Shown here piece after piece: positions 1 through 6,305 of a stretch of DNA of 7,814 nt (the first letter of the stretch is position 1; each line of letters opens with the position of its first letter). Made by a program: the position numbers and the translations under genes. Below the pieces are notes generated by a model. That model did not search any database, was not told the origin of the DNA, and worked only from the letters and a program-made list of their open reading frames with translations. Source of the stretch: Prevotella sp. Lineage in GTDB: Bacteria; Bacteroidota; Bacteroidia; Bacteroidales; Bacteroidaceae. The DNA lies in assembly GCA_017424205.1 (NCBI GenBank), contig JAFPAS010000182.1:1-7814 (forward strand), read 5' to 3'.

Positions 1-775
1 CAGGTGTCCAGAAAAGGAAGAACCACCAAACCCAGTCTGTGACAAAGCGTGAGAAAACGATGGCGTAAGTCTGCTTGTAACGGAAGAGTTCTTTCCACGA
101 AACACTGGCTTCTGCTTCTGACGCTGCAACTTCTGTTTCTTTCTCCTCCTCGTCAGACTGGATATATGCCAGTTCGGCTGCATTGACACGCTTATTCTCT
201 GCAGGTGACTTATATAGTATCCACCAGAAAACAAGCCAGATAAAACCAAGCAAACCTGTGATAATGAAAGCCCAGCGCCAGCCCCACTGCAGTGTGATGG
301 CGGTAACTATGATTGGTGCGACGATGGCACCAATGGTTGAACCCGAATTGAAAATTCCTGTTGCATAAGCACGGTCACGCTTAGGAAACCACTCGGCTAT
401 TGTCTTCACAGCTGCAGGGAAGTTACCTGCTTCGCCTACTCCAAGTACAGCACGTGCCGCACCGAACCCGAATACAGACTTAGCAGCAGCATGAACCATT
501 GCACCTACGCTCCATATTACTATCGCTACAGAATATCCAAGTTTGCTGCCAAGCTTGTCGAGCATACGTCCGCAGACGAGCATTCCGATGCCATAAGCCA
601 CCTGAAATGCTGTAACAATATAGCCATAATCTGCCTCTGTCCAATGCAGGTCGTCTTGGATATAAGGTTTCAGCAGACCAATGACCTGACGGTCAATATA
701 ATTAATGGTAGTAGCGAAGAATAGTAGTGCCACTACGGTCCATCGAACATTTGTTCGTTTCTGATTGTTTGTCAT
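1..775 (-). CDS. ExuT-like MFS hexuronate (anion:cation symporter family) transporter, 3' end cut by window edge
   Basis: This frame is open from an ATG at 775-773 to the window edge, giving 258 codons of a family usually about 420-440 residues long, so roughly the N-terminal 60% is present. The protein begins MTNNQKRTNVRWTVVALLFF, followed by NYIDRQ at residues 25-30, a hallmark of the ACS branch of the major facilitator superfamily (hexuronate and glucarate transporters). Further features are a motif-A-like loop (GRMLDKLG, about 69-76), a GVGEAGNFPA segment in TM4, WFPKRDRA in the following loop, and VTDWVWWFFLFW near the cut end, all typical of ExuT-like permeases. The expected role is proton-coupled uptake of galacturonate or glucuronate across the inner membrane; the substrate is inferred from family. 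It lies 226 bp downstream of the AraC-type regulator on the same strand and may be one of its targets. No convincing promoter or Shine-Dalgarno sequence is visible. Confidence 0.88.
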   Translation of the reverse strand, partial: MTNNQKRTNVRWTVVALLFFATTINYIDRQVIGLLKPYIQDDLHWTEADYGYIVTAFQVAYGIGMLVCGRMLDKLGSKLGYSVAIVIWSVGAMVHAAAKSVFGFGAARAVLGVGEAGNFPAAVKTIAEWFPKRDRAYATGIFNSGSTIGAIVAPIIVTAITLQWGWRWAFIITGLLGFIWLVFWWILYKSPAENKRVNAAELAYIQSDEEEKETEVAASEAEASVSWKELFRYKQTYAIVFSRFVTDWVWWFFLFWTP

Positions 776-833
776 AGTAATTTATATTTATCGGTATATT
801 AATTTATTCAAAAGCTAAGGTAACGAAGACGAT

Positions 834-954
834 GAAAATGGAAAAGTGTCTCATTCTTAACTGTCAGTACGAGCTTTATGCATCACAAACGGCAGGATGA
901 CATATTAAAGATGAAAGAGACGTTTCCGCTTTCCGTTTTCACTTTTCCGTTTTC
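834..954. repeat. Long-range inverted repeat between regulator and MFS gene
   Basis: GAAAATGGAAAAGTG at 834-848 is the reverse complement of CACTTTTCCGTTTTC at 940-954 in 14 of 15 positions, and the odd pair would be a U-G wobble in RNA. Beside the stem, GTCTC (848-852) can also pair with GAGAC (917-921). In the minus-strand transcript the purine-rich arm comes first and the pyrimidine-rich arm lies about 60 nt before the transporter start codon, so a structured leader or intercistronic hairpin is possible. It has no U-tract and does not look like an intrinsic terminator. Function is unknown. Confidence 0.55.
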
Positions 955-963
955 ACTTTTCCG
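933..963. repeat. Short tandem repeat, 14-bp unit CCGTTTTCACTTTT, 2.2 copies
   Basis: Two perfect copies of CCGTTTTCACTTTT (933-946 and 947-960) are followed by a third CCG. A degenerate CCGCTTT (926-932) precedes them. On the minus strand this is a purine-only stretch apart from a few T and C bases, read as repeated GAAAACGGAAAAGTG. It sits 39-69 bp past the regulator stop codon. One full copy and partial flanking copies can pair with the inverted copy at 834-848, so different pairing registers are possible. Confidence 0.8.
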
Positions 964-1001
964 TCCACCGCTTATGCTGACGAAGCCTTCAGCTTTCTTC
1001 A

Positions 1002-3617
1002 TTACCCTTTCGTCTGTTCTCTGAAACTCTTTGGCGACATGCCCTGCGACATCTTGAATGTCTTGCTGAAATATTTCGGGTCAGAGAATCCGCAAGCATA
1101 TGCTATATCTGAAGTGCTTTGTCCAGAAGTACGCAGCAATTCACATGCTCTTTTCATTCGAGCCTCACGCAAGAAGTCGGCAGGTGTAACGCCAAGTAAC
1201 GTGTGCATCTTACGGTTTAGTGATGAACGGCTCATAGCTGTTGCTTCTGCTATATCCTGAACACTAATTCCGCTATTGCTCATATTCTCATTAACGAAAT
1301 TGACAAGACGTTGCATAAACGCCCTATCTTCCTGCGACATATGAGGAGACAATACCTCTACTGTCGGCTGTGGAGCAACAGCAGGCTGTTCTGCATTCCT
1401 TGCCGGCTGCTCTGCTACAGTTTCAGCAGCCTCAGACATATTCTTCTCATGTATTATCTGTGCACGTTCCTTTTCCTCTACAAGCATCAGATATGCCGCT
1501 AACGTGTCGCGACGTTGACGCTTTATCGTCCTTATATAAAAATACGTATATACCACGCCAGTAATTACTGCCGCAATAAGGAGATAGAGCAAGAATTGTC
1601 CGTACCATGTCTCAAAAAATTTCGGCTCAACGATGATTGTCAGCTTCTTGGTGTTCTGCGTCCACTGACCCATAGCATTGGTAGAACGAATCTCTAACAG
1701 ATGCTCACCTGGATCAAGATTATAGAACGTAATCTCGCGGTTCAGCGTAGGCTTCGACCACCGTTCGCCGTCCATACGTGTCACATACCATATATTCTTC
1801 GAGTTACGATAGTCGAGTGTGGCGTATTTCATCGATAGCGAGCGCTGAGATGATGACAAGTGAATGGTGTCTGAAAATCCTGCACAATAGTCGGCAGGCA
1901 ATCCAGCAATAGAGACCTCTGTCAGCGCTATCTGCGGTGAATCAGCCGGCTTTTTCAAAGCAGAAAGAGGCACTACTACTGCACCGTTCTCCAATGAGAG
2001 CAGTAATCGTTTTTCTTTGACAAGTATCGGGCGAGCATCCGCAAATCTCAATGTCGCTCCCCAAAACGCAGGCAGGAAAGTCAGCAACTCTTTATTGCGA
2101 ACATCCATAATTGTCAGATGGTCGTTCTGCTGCAGCAGCAGCTGGTTGTCGTCAATCACATAGAGAGTCTGCACGATATCAGAAATCAGTCCATTAGCTG
2201 TGGTCACATGCTGCAATTCGAGCTTATCTTTTCTTAATTCCTCATTGTTAATCAAGCCAATGCCTCCACTTTCTGTGCTGACAGCAGCCATTCCGTTGTT
2301 CATGATAACGATATCTGTTGTTGCGGATGTTGTAAGACTTGCATTACGGTTTGCTTCACGAGTGTGATAGGTCCACTTACCTTCTACTGCGCCCCCCTTA
2401 TATATATTCTCGCTAACAGCCAGACCTGTTGTTGTGACTGCAAGCAACGTGCCGTCTTTCATAATGTTTATGCGGCGCACCTTTGCAGCTTCCGTAGGAT
2501 ATGCTGAGTTCTTTTCTGCCACATTGATTACGGCGACACGTTCTTTTGCCGCATCAGGATTAGCAATCATACATAGCGAATTGCCAAACGTTCCGAGCCA
2601 AATTCTTCCTTTTTGATCCTCTTGTATGTCATATATACTTAATTTCCCCACCTGCGGCATATTTGCTGGCACGATATGCTCCACATCATATTCTATAGCT
2701 CCAGCTACAGAATGACGCTTTCGTAGTCTGTACAAACCATCAGGCTTTGTACCTATCCAGAGATTGCCTTTTCTATCCTCAAGCATGGAATAGGCTGAAA
2801 CAAAATTAACAGGAGCCTTATGTATTCTTCCATCTGCACCAAGAAAACCCTCAAGGCGTAAATCAGGTGACAAACGCGCAATGCTTCGTGTATTACGCAA
2901 CGCTATCCATACCGTACCGTCACGTTCTTTATACATCATGCGTACTACGTCTTCTGGCAGTCCTGCTATCTTACGCCACGGTGTTTTGTGCTTGCTAATT
3001 CTATATAGTCCGTTGGCATTCTTAACCCATATATTTCCGTAACTATCCTGCAAATCAACTGATATTCCTCGTATTACGGTGTCATTGCACTGCAAATCAT
3101 ATTTCCTAATATATTGTTTTTCATCCTCAAGCATTACATTATGCACATGTTGCTTGATATCATCAGCCACAGGACTGAATAGTCCGGAAGTTGTATCGAA
3201 CAAGAACAAATTGTCATCCATACGGCAGTATATATTACCGCATGCCTGCTTACCAGCCTTCTGTACTTCCGTATCTGAAATTATATTGCGAATGCGGTCT
3301 GTTCTGACATCATTGCCATCACCAGGCTTGGTCTTAAATGACGTGAAGTCATATCCATCATATCTTATCAAACCATTCCACGAGCCAAACCATATCATAC
3401 CTTTAGCGTCTTCTATGATTTTCGTGACATGCCATAGCTCTACGCCAATACGGTCATCATAGTAAGTTATGCTATATTTCACACTGTCAGTATCTGCTAT
3501 CTGTCTGATAACATTACGCGCAACAGCAGGAACTACACTCAGCAGGAATAATAGAAATATGCATGCTATTTTGGAAAACAGCATGACATTACGGGCAATA
3601 TGAAATACATTTATCAT
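1002..3617 (-). CDS. Membrane-tethered sensor/AraC-type regulator: propeller, Y_Y_Y, TM and HTH, without kinase or receiver
   Basis: This is a probable transcriptional regulator that senses a sugar in the periplasm and binds DNA in the cytoplasm. With the ATG at 3617-3615 it has 871 residues. The frame also extends to a TTG at 3659, but the ATG puts a clean signal sequence (MINVFHIARN... hydrophobic core ... PAVA) at residues 1-33. Two-component-regulator propeller repeats are visible as GMIWFGSWNGLIRYDG (73-88), GNIWVKNANGLYRI (194-207), GTVWIA (234-239), GNLWIGTKPDGLYRL (284-298) and GRIWLGTFGN (337-346). A Y_Y_Y-like domain spans about 586-664 (YATLDYRN, YVTRMDG, FYNLDPGEHLLEI). One membrane helix lies at 673-695, then a basic/charged helix and an Ala/Pro/Gln/Glu-rich linker (about 730-756). 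The AraC HTH domain is at 766-868 (VQDIAEATAMSRSSLNRK; STSDIAYACGFSDPKYFSKTF). HisKA, HATPase and receiver domains of a hybrid two-component system (usually about 1300-1400 residues) are absent. Its position beside rha genes and an ExuT-like gene suggests control of rhamnose or uronate use; the ligand is unknown. Confidence 0.85.
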   Translation of the reverse strand: MINVFHIARNVMLFSKIACIFLLFLLSVVPAVARNVIRQIADTDSVKYSITYYDDRIGVELWHVTKIIEDAKGMIWFGSWNGLIRYDGYDFTSFKTKPGDGNDVRTDRIRNIISDTEVQKAGKQACGNIYCRMDDNLFLFDTTSGLFSPVADDIKQHVHNVMLEDEKQYIRKYDLQCNDTVIRGISVDLQDSYGNIWVKNANGLYRISKHKTPWRKIAGLPEDVVRMMYKERDGTVWIALRNTRSIARLSPDLRLEGFLGADGRIHKAPVNFVSAYSMLEDRKGNLWIGTKPDGLYRLRKRHSVAGAIEYDVEHIVPANMPQVGKLSIYDIQEDQKGRIWLGTFGNSLCMIANPDAAKERVAVINVAEKNSAYPTEAAKVRRINIMKDGTLLAVTTTGLAVSENIYKGGAVEGKWTYHTREANRNASLTTSATTDIVIMNNGMAAVSTESGGIGLINNEELRKDKLELQHVTTANGLISDIVQTLYVIDDNQLLLQQNDHLTIMDVRNKELLTFLPAFWGATLRFADARPILVKEKRLLLSLENGAVVVPLSALKKPADSPQIALTEVSIAGLPADYCAGFSDTIHLSSSQRSLSMKYATLDYRNSKNIWYVTRMDGERWSKPTLNREITFYNLDPGEHLLEIRSTNAMGQWTQNTKKLTIIVEPKFFETWYGQFLLYLLIAAVITGVVYTYFYIRTIKRQRRDTLAAYLMLVEEKERAQIIHEKNMSEAAETVAEQPARNAEQPAVAPQPTVEVLSPHMSQEDRAFMQRLVNFVNENMSNSGISVQDIAEATAMSRSSLNRKMHTLLGVTPADFLREARMKRACELLRTSGQSTSDIAYACGFSDPKYFSKTFKMSQGMSPKSFREQTKG

Positions 3618-3659
3618 AGGAATTGACAGACTTTCATGCCGATCTGCATACAATTTCAA

Positions 3660-3965
3660 CCGTATGTTGCCAGCATAAACAAAGTTGCCTACAAAGTTAG
3701 CAAATTATTTTCAATTCTGCGCAAAGCCTGCCGATATTTTTCTTTCTGTGTCAATACAATAATGTTTAATATATTCAATTATGCTATGGTTAGCGCTTCA
3801 CAGCATATCATACTGCAATGTATTTCTGCTTTAGCGCATTATATTTTCATTGGCATAAATGCTGGCTAACTAACATACCATGCGGCGCTGGCGCTTAAGG
3901 CTTATTAGGGAGAATATATATACAAAAAGAATCGGGGCAACGTCATTGCGTTGCCCCGATTCTTT
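3660..3965. other. 306-bp intergenic region upstream of the regulator
   Basis: The stretch is AT-rich and holds no credible gene on either strand. Open frames that cross it are antisense extensions without recognisable protein features. Its left end carries the regulator promoter (-7 box at 3692-3699). Its right end carries the terminator hairpin of the PspC gene (3924-3967). Between them, about 3730-3915, I see only weak short repeats such as TAGCGC-like words and GTTAGC/GCTAAC arms (near 3789 and 3864), which may be chance. Confidence 0.6.
3692..3725 (-). promoter_or_regulatory. Bacteroidota-type promoter of the regulator gene
   Basis: Read on the minus strand, TAACTTTG (3699-3692) is a perfect match to the TAnnTTTG -7 box used by the primary sigma factor of Bacteroidota. 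A TTTG lies at 3725-3722, 22 bp upstream, close to the usual place of the -33 element. Transcription would then start a few bases past 3690, leaving a leader of about 70 nt before the ATG at 3617. A near copy of the -7 region (ACAAAGTTG on the plus strand at 3679-3687) repeats 12 bp further on. The box match is seen directly; use as a promoter is inferred. Confidence 0.6.
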
Positions 3966-3967
3966 TT
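3924..3967 (-). terminator. Strong intrinsic terminator of the rha-pspC cluster
   Basis: AAAAAGAATCGGGGCAACG (3924-3942) and its perfect reverse complement (3949-3967) form a 19-bp stem with a six-base loop (3943-3948). The core is GC-rich and has an A-run on one side and a T-run on the other, so it could stop transcription in either direction. The last bases of the stem overlap the TAA stop of the PspC gene (3968-3966). On the minus strand it ends the rhamnose cluster and shields the separately promoted regulator gene from read-through. Confidence 0.92.
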
Positions 3968-4169
3968 ATTTCTGATAACCATTTCCTTTATCTGGCATTA
4001 TAATAGCCAGAATAATATACAGCACAACACCTGGGAAGGCTGCAGAGAATATTGTCAGCACGGCATAGATTACACGTAACAATGTAGGATCAATACCAAA
4101 ATACTCAGCCAGTCCGGCACACACGCCGAATATCTGTTTATTAGCAGAACGTTCTAATTTCTTTTCCAT
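3966..4169 (-). CDS. PspC-domain small membrane protein
   Basis: This 67-residue protein starts at the ATG 4169-4167 and is nearly all one PspC domain. It shows a charged N-terminus (MEKKLERS), the conserved IFGVCAGLAEYFGIDPTLLRVIY stretch (about residues 13-35), and a hydrophobic, probably membrane-spanning segment (about 33-58) ending in IIMPDK. Stand-alone PspC proteins of this size are common in Bacteroidota. In Proteobacteria, PspC is an inner-membrane partner in the phage-shock envelope-stress response, but no pspA or pspB neighbour is present here and the role of the short form is uncertain. The gene follows rhaD by 111 bp and ends at a strong terminator, so it is probably the last gene of the rhamnose transcript unless it has its own promoter, which I could not identify. 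Confidence 0.88.
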   Translation of the reverse strand: MEKKLERSANKQIFGVCAGLAEYFGIDPTLLRVIYAVLTIFSAAFPGVVLYIILAIIMPDKGNGYQK

Positions 4170-4212
4170 AAATTATATTTTGCTGCTGTTAGAAATTGGC
4201 TTCACACACACA

Positions 4213-4235
4213 ACATCCAAATAAGGATTTGATGT
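4213..4235. repeat. Short inverted repeat upstream of the PspC gene
   Basis: ACATCCAAA (4213-4221) and TTTGATGT (4228-4235) are inverted copies with one extra C in the left arm, around a six-base centre (TAAGGA). It lies about 45-65 bp before the PspC start codon, where an operator or a small leader hairpin could sit. It is short and AT-rich, so chance is possible. Confidence 0.3.
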
Positions 4236-4247
4236 GAAACGGTATCC

Positions 4248-4269
4248 TGATGCTTATATTGTAGCATCA
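4248..4269. repeat. Hairpin in the rhaD-pspC gap
   Basis: TGATGCT (4248-4254) and AGCATCA (4263-4269) form a perfect 7-bp stem with an eight-base loop. It lies 12 nt past the rhaD stop codon in the minus-strand transcript. No U-tract follows, so it is more likely an mRNA 3'-end or processing structure between rhaD and pspC than a full terminator. Confidence 0.45.
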
Positions 4270-4280
4270 AGGGGTATTTT

Positions 4281-5102
4281 TTAGCACGGACGTGTAGTTG
4301 GCAGATTGAATGTCTGCTGTATGTCACGCATCTCTTCGTCAGTCATACCGTCTGGTTCAGAACCCATATTGCGTGCACACATGTAGATATTGGCAGCCTT
4401 GCAGAGCACATCAGTCTGGTCAAATGCATCCATAATGTCTGTTCCGACAGCTACTGTACCATGCTTCTCCCACAGAACCACATCGTGTTTCTTTATAAGT
4501 TCGAGTGTAGCGTCAGCCAGTTCGAGTGAACCAGGCATTGCGTAAGGTACGATGCCGATTCCGAGTGGTGCGAACGCAAGAGTCTCTGGTATCATTGACC
4601 ACAGCACCTTTGTCATTTCGTCACCCTTAAGGAAACGCTTTATGTGTGACATTGCCACAAGTTCGATAGGATGAGTGTGCAGTGTAGCCTTGTATGTAGA
4701 ACCTGTAGAAAGGAGATAGTCCTGCATTGCAAGGTGTGATGGCAACTCGCTTGTTGGCATTACTGGCTCATCAGCGATAATCTCATACGATGCGCAGTCG
4801 TCGCAAATACGAATGATAGAGCCATTAGCCATAGGCCAGCGTGCGAGGTCACGCATGCGCTTGCCTGTTCCCTTTGCATAGAAATACTTGCCTTTAAGAT
4901 TTGGCAGCACCTTACCAATCTGCTTTACAGGAGCAATTGCAGGCATTGCAGCAATTTCATCGTCAACAAACTCTGTGATATTCACTGTGATGTTGCCGCC
5001 ATTACGCTCTGCCCATCCTTTCTGCCAGAGATATCCTGTTACCTCTGCAATCTGATTAATGACAGCCTCTAATCCTGGGCGTCCTTCAAGAATACTTTTC
5101 AT
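4281..5102 (-). CDS. rhaD: Rhamnulose-1-phosphate aldolase
   Basis: This cytoplasmic class II aldolase splits L-rhamnulose 1-phosphate into dihydroxyacetone phosphate and L-lactaldehyde, the last dedicated step of L-rhamnose breakdown. Its 273 residues match the E. coli enzyme (274). The phosphate-binding ERNGGNIT motif is at residues 32-39. The zinc-binding histidines are visible as LHTHP (H142, H144) and EKHG (H214). The catalytic glutamate is E119 in PTSELPSH, and E173 in PETLAFAPLG matches the glutamate contributed by a neighbouring subunit. It belongs to the class II aldolase/adducin family and, judged by length and these motifs, is RhaD rather than FucA or AraD. The ATG at 5102-5100 is preceded by an A-rich leader without a Shine-Dalgarno sequence. 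It follows rhaT by 53 bp in the same operon. Confidence 0.96.
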   Translation of the reverse strand: MKSILEGRPGLEAVINQIAEVTGYLWQKGWAERNGGNITVNITEFVDDEIAAMPAIAPVKQIGKVLPNLKGKYFYAKGTGKRMRDLARWPMANGSIIRICDDCASYEIIADEPVMPTSELPSHLAMQDYLLSTGSTYKATLHTHPIELVAMSHIKRFLKGDEMTKVLWSMIPETLAFAPLGIGIVPYAMPGSLELADATLELIKKHDVVLWEKHGTVAVGTDIMDAFDQTDVLCKAANIYMCARNMGSEPDGMTDEEMRDIQQTFNLPTTRPC

Positions 5103-5131
5103 GTTGTTATGTCTTTATTTTTTAATATTTT

Positions 5132-5141
5132 TATTTTCAAG
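5132..5141 (-). promoter_or_regulatory. CTTGAAAATA leader element, copy before rhaD
   Basis: CTTGAAAATA (minus strand, 5141-5132) ends exactly 29 nt before the rhaD start codon. The same ten bases occur at exactly the same distance before rhaA. The sequence between the element and the ATG is A-rich in both cases. It may be a translation-enhancing leader or a processing/regulatory element; its role is not known. Confidence 0.35.
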
Positions 5142-5155
5142 GTTTTAGCCTTCGC

Positions 5156-6193
5156 CTATCCTATGAGTTGCGGCAAGAAGCTTGAGATAATAAGTATCAC
5201 AATGCCTGTAATCAGCACTGCAATTGTCTTCTGAGAGCATCCCTTCCATTCCTTCAGTATGATTCCCCACACATTAGAGAACACCACATTAAGAGCCATG
5301 AGTATACAGAATGCTAATGTCATGAGTGTAGGCGACTCTGTCAGGAATCCTTTACCTAACGAGAGGCCAAAGAACTGGCTATACCATAATGCACCGGCAA
5401 GAGCACAGAACACAAGGTTATTAGCCCAGACGTCTGTTTTTGCATAGTCGCCCCATGTCTTGTTCTTATGATTCTGCCAGAAGCAGTATATGGCATTGGT
5501 AACGAAACCGCCTAAGGTCACAAGGAATGTAGCAGGAAGCGTCTTATACATATCGGCTGTCAAAGAACCGAAATTGATGTCTTTTCCGAACTCCAGACCA
5601 ACGTTGAAACATCCGCTCATGAATCCGGCAAGCAGTGCAATAGCTAATCCTTTAGGGAAATTGAAGTCCTTCACTGCCTCTTTCTTCTCTTCCTCAGAGA
5701 GAGATGAAGCCTTCATAGAGCCCGCAACTCCGATGACAGCGATGCCAACAAGTGTCACAACAACTCCAAGAATCACGGCGAACGTGAGTGATGACAGCGC
5801 ATCAAGTTCTGGGAAGAACATATTGAGGAGCACAGGGCCCATGATTGTGCCCAGTCCGGCACATGTGCCTAAAGCTATAGACTGTCCGAGAGCAACACCC
5901 AGATAGCGCATAGAAAGACCGAATGTGAGTCCGCCAACACCCCACAACACGCCGAAGAGTATTGTCATTGAGATATTGAACACATTGTCTGCCATGAACA
6001 ATTCACAAAGCGAATGTCCTTCTGGCACAGCAAGCAGCGCACCGAGGAAAGGCAGTATGAGCCATGCGAATACGCCCTGTACTATCCAGTAAGACTCCCA
6101 TGACCAGTTCTTTATCTTATTGATGGGCACATAGCAGCTTGACTGGCAGAAAGCTCCTACCGCAATAATCAATAGTCCTATGATTATATCCAT
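5156..6193 (-). CDS. rhaT: L-rhamnose/proton symporter
   Basis: This inner-membrane transporter takes up L-rhamnose with protons. It has 345 residues (E. coli RhaT has 344) and about ten hydrophobic segments, near residues 2-22, 36-56, 73-95, 103-126, 136-158, 181-199, 218-239, 257-276, 286-308 and 322-342. Family landmarks include CQSSCYVPINKIKNWSWES near the N-terminus (E. coli has a KKVKKWSWE equivalent), GVLWGVGGLTFGLSMRYLG (about 81-99), and a charged cytoplasmic loop rich in Glu/Lys (about 160-177). The presence of rhaT between rhaA and rhaD supports the substrate. The start is the ATG at 6193-6191. A large hairpin fills most of the 112-bp gap separating it from rhaA. Confidence 0.95.
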   Translation of the reverse strand: MDIIIGLLIIAVGAFCQSSCYVPINKIKNWSWESYWIVQGVFAWLILPFLGALLAVPEGHSLCELFMADNVFNISMTILFGVLWGVGGLTFGLSMRYLGVALGQSIALGTCAGLGTIMGPVLLNMFFPELDALSSLTFAVILGVVVTLVGIAVIGVAGSMKASSLSEEEKKEAVKDFNFPKGLAIALLAGFMSGCFNVGLEFGKDINFGSLTADMYKTLPATFLVTLGGFVTNAIYCFWQNHKNKTWGDYAKTDVWANNLVFCALAGALWYSQFFGLSLGKGFLTESPTLMTLAFCILMALNVVFSNVWGIILKEWKGCSQKTIAVLITGIVILIISSFLPQLIG

Positions 6194-6227
6194 ATTTGTT
6201 GATTATAGATTATGATATAATAAGGAA

Positions 6228-6296
6228 TTAATAGCAAACGAAGCAGGAGCACAATCTTAGAACAGGATTATGCCATTGCTTCGTTTGCATCATTAA
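6228..6296 (-). repeat. Large hairpin between rhaA and rhaT
   Basis: GCAAACGAAGCA (6234-6245) and TGCTTCGTTTGC (6277-6288) form a perfect 12-bp stem. Beyond a small internal loop, TTAAT (6228-6232) pairs with ATTAA (6292-6296) and extends it. The 31-base apical part can fold again through AATC (6253-6256) and GATT (6266-6269). In the transcript it begins about 10 nt after the rhaA stop codon and ends about 35 nt before the rhaT ATG. A clean U-tract is missing, so an RNA stability, processing or partial-attenuation role is more likely than full termination. Confidence 0.75.
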
Positions 6297-6305
6297 CAGT
6301 TTATT

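Noticed and set aside
491..724. Plus-strand open frames (183-368, 491-724) near the left edge
   Set aside because: They are antisense to the MFS transporter, whose minus-strand frame gives convincing ExuT-like motifs throughout.
809..817. TAGCTTTTG on the minus strand as a -7 box for the MFS transporter gene
   Set aside because: It has an extra T against TAnnTTTG and no TTG/TTTG at a suitable distance upstream, so it is too weak to call a promoter.
976..993. Small hairpin GCTGA/TCAGC just after the regulator stop as a terminator
   Set aside because: The stem is only 5 bp with an eight-base loop and no T-run follows on the minus strand.
3079..3462. Plus-strand 127-codon open frame within the regulator
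   Set aside because: It lies wholly antisense to a well-supported coding region and shows no recognisable domain, so it is a shadow frame.
4248..4269. Hairpin after rhaD as a full intrinsic terminator
   Set aside because: No T-run follows the stem in the minus-strand direction, and the strong terminator lies after pspC instead.
5490..5906. Plus-strand 138-codon open frame within rhaT
   Set aside because: It is antisense to a clear transporter gene and its low-complexity composition reflects the complementary strand.
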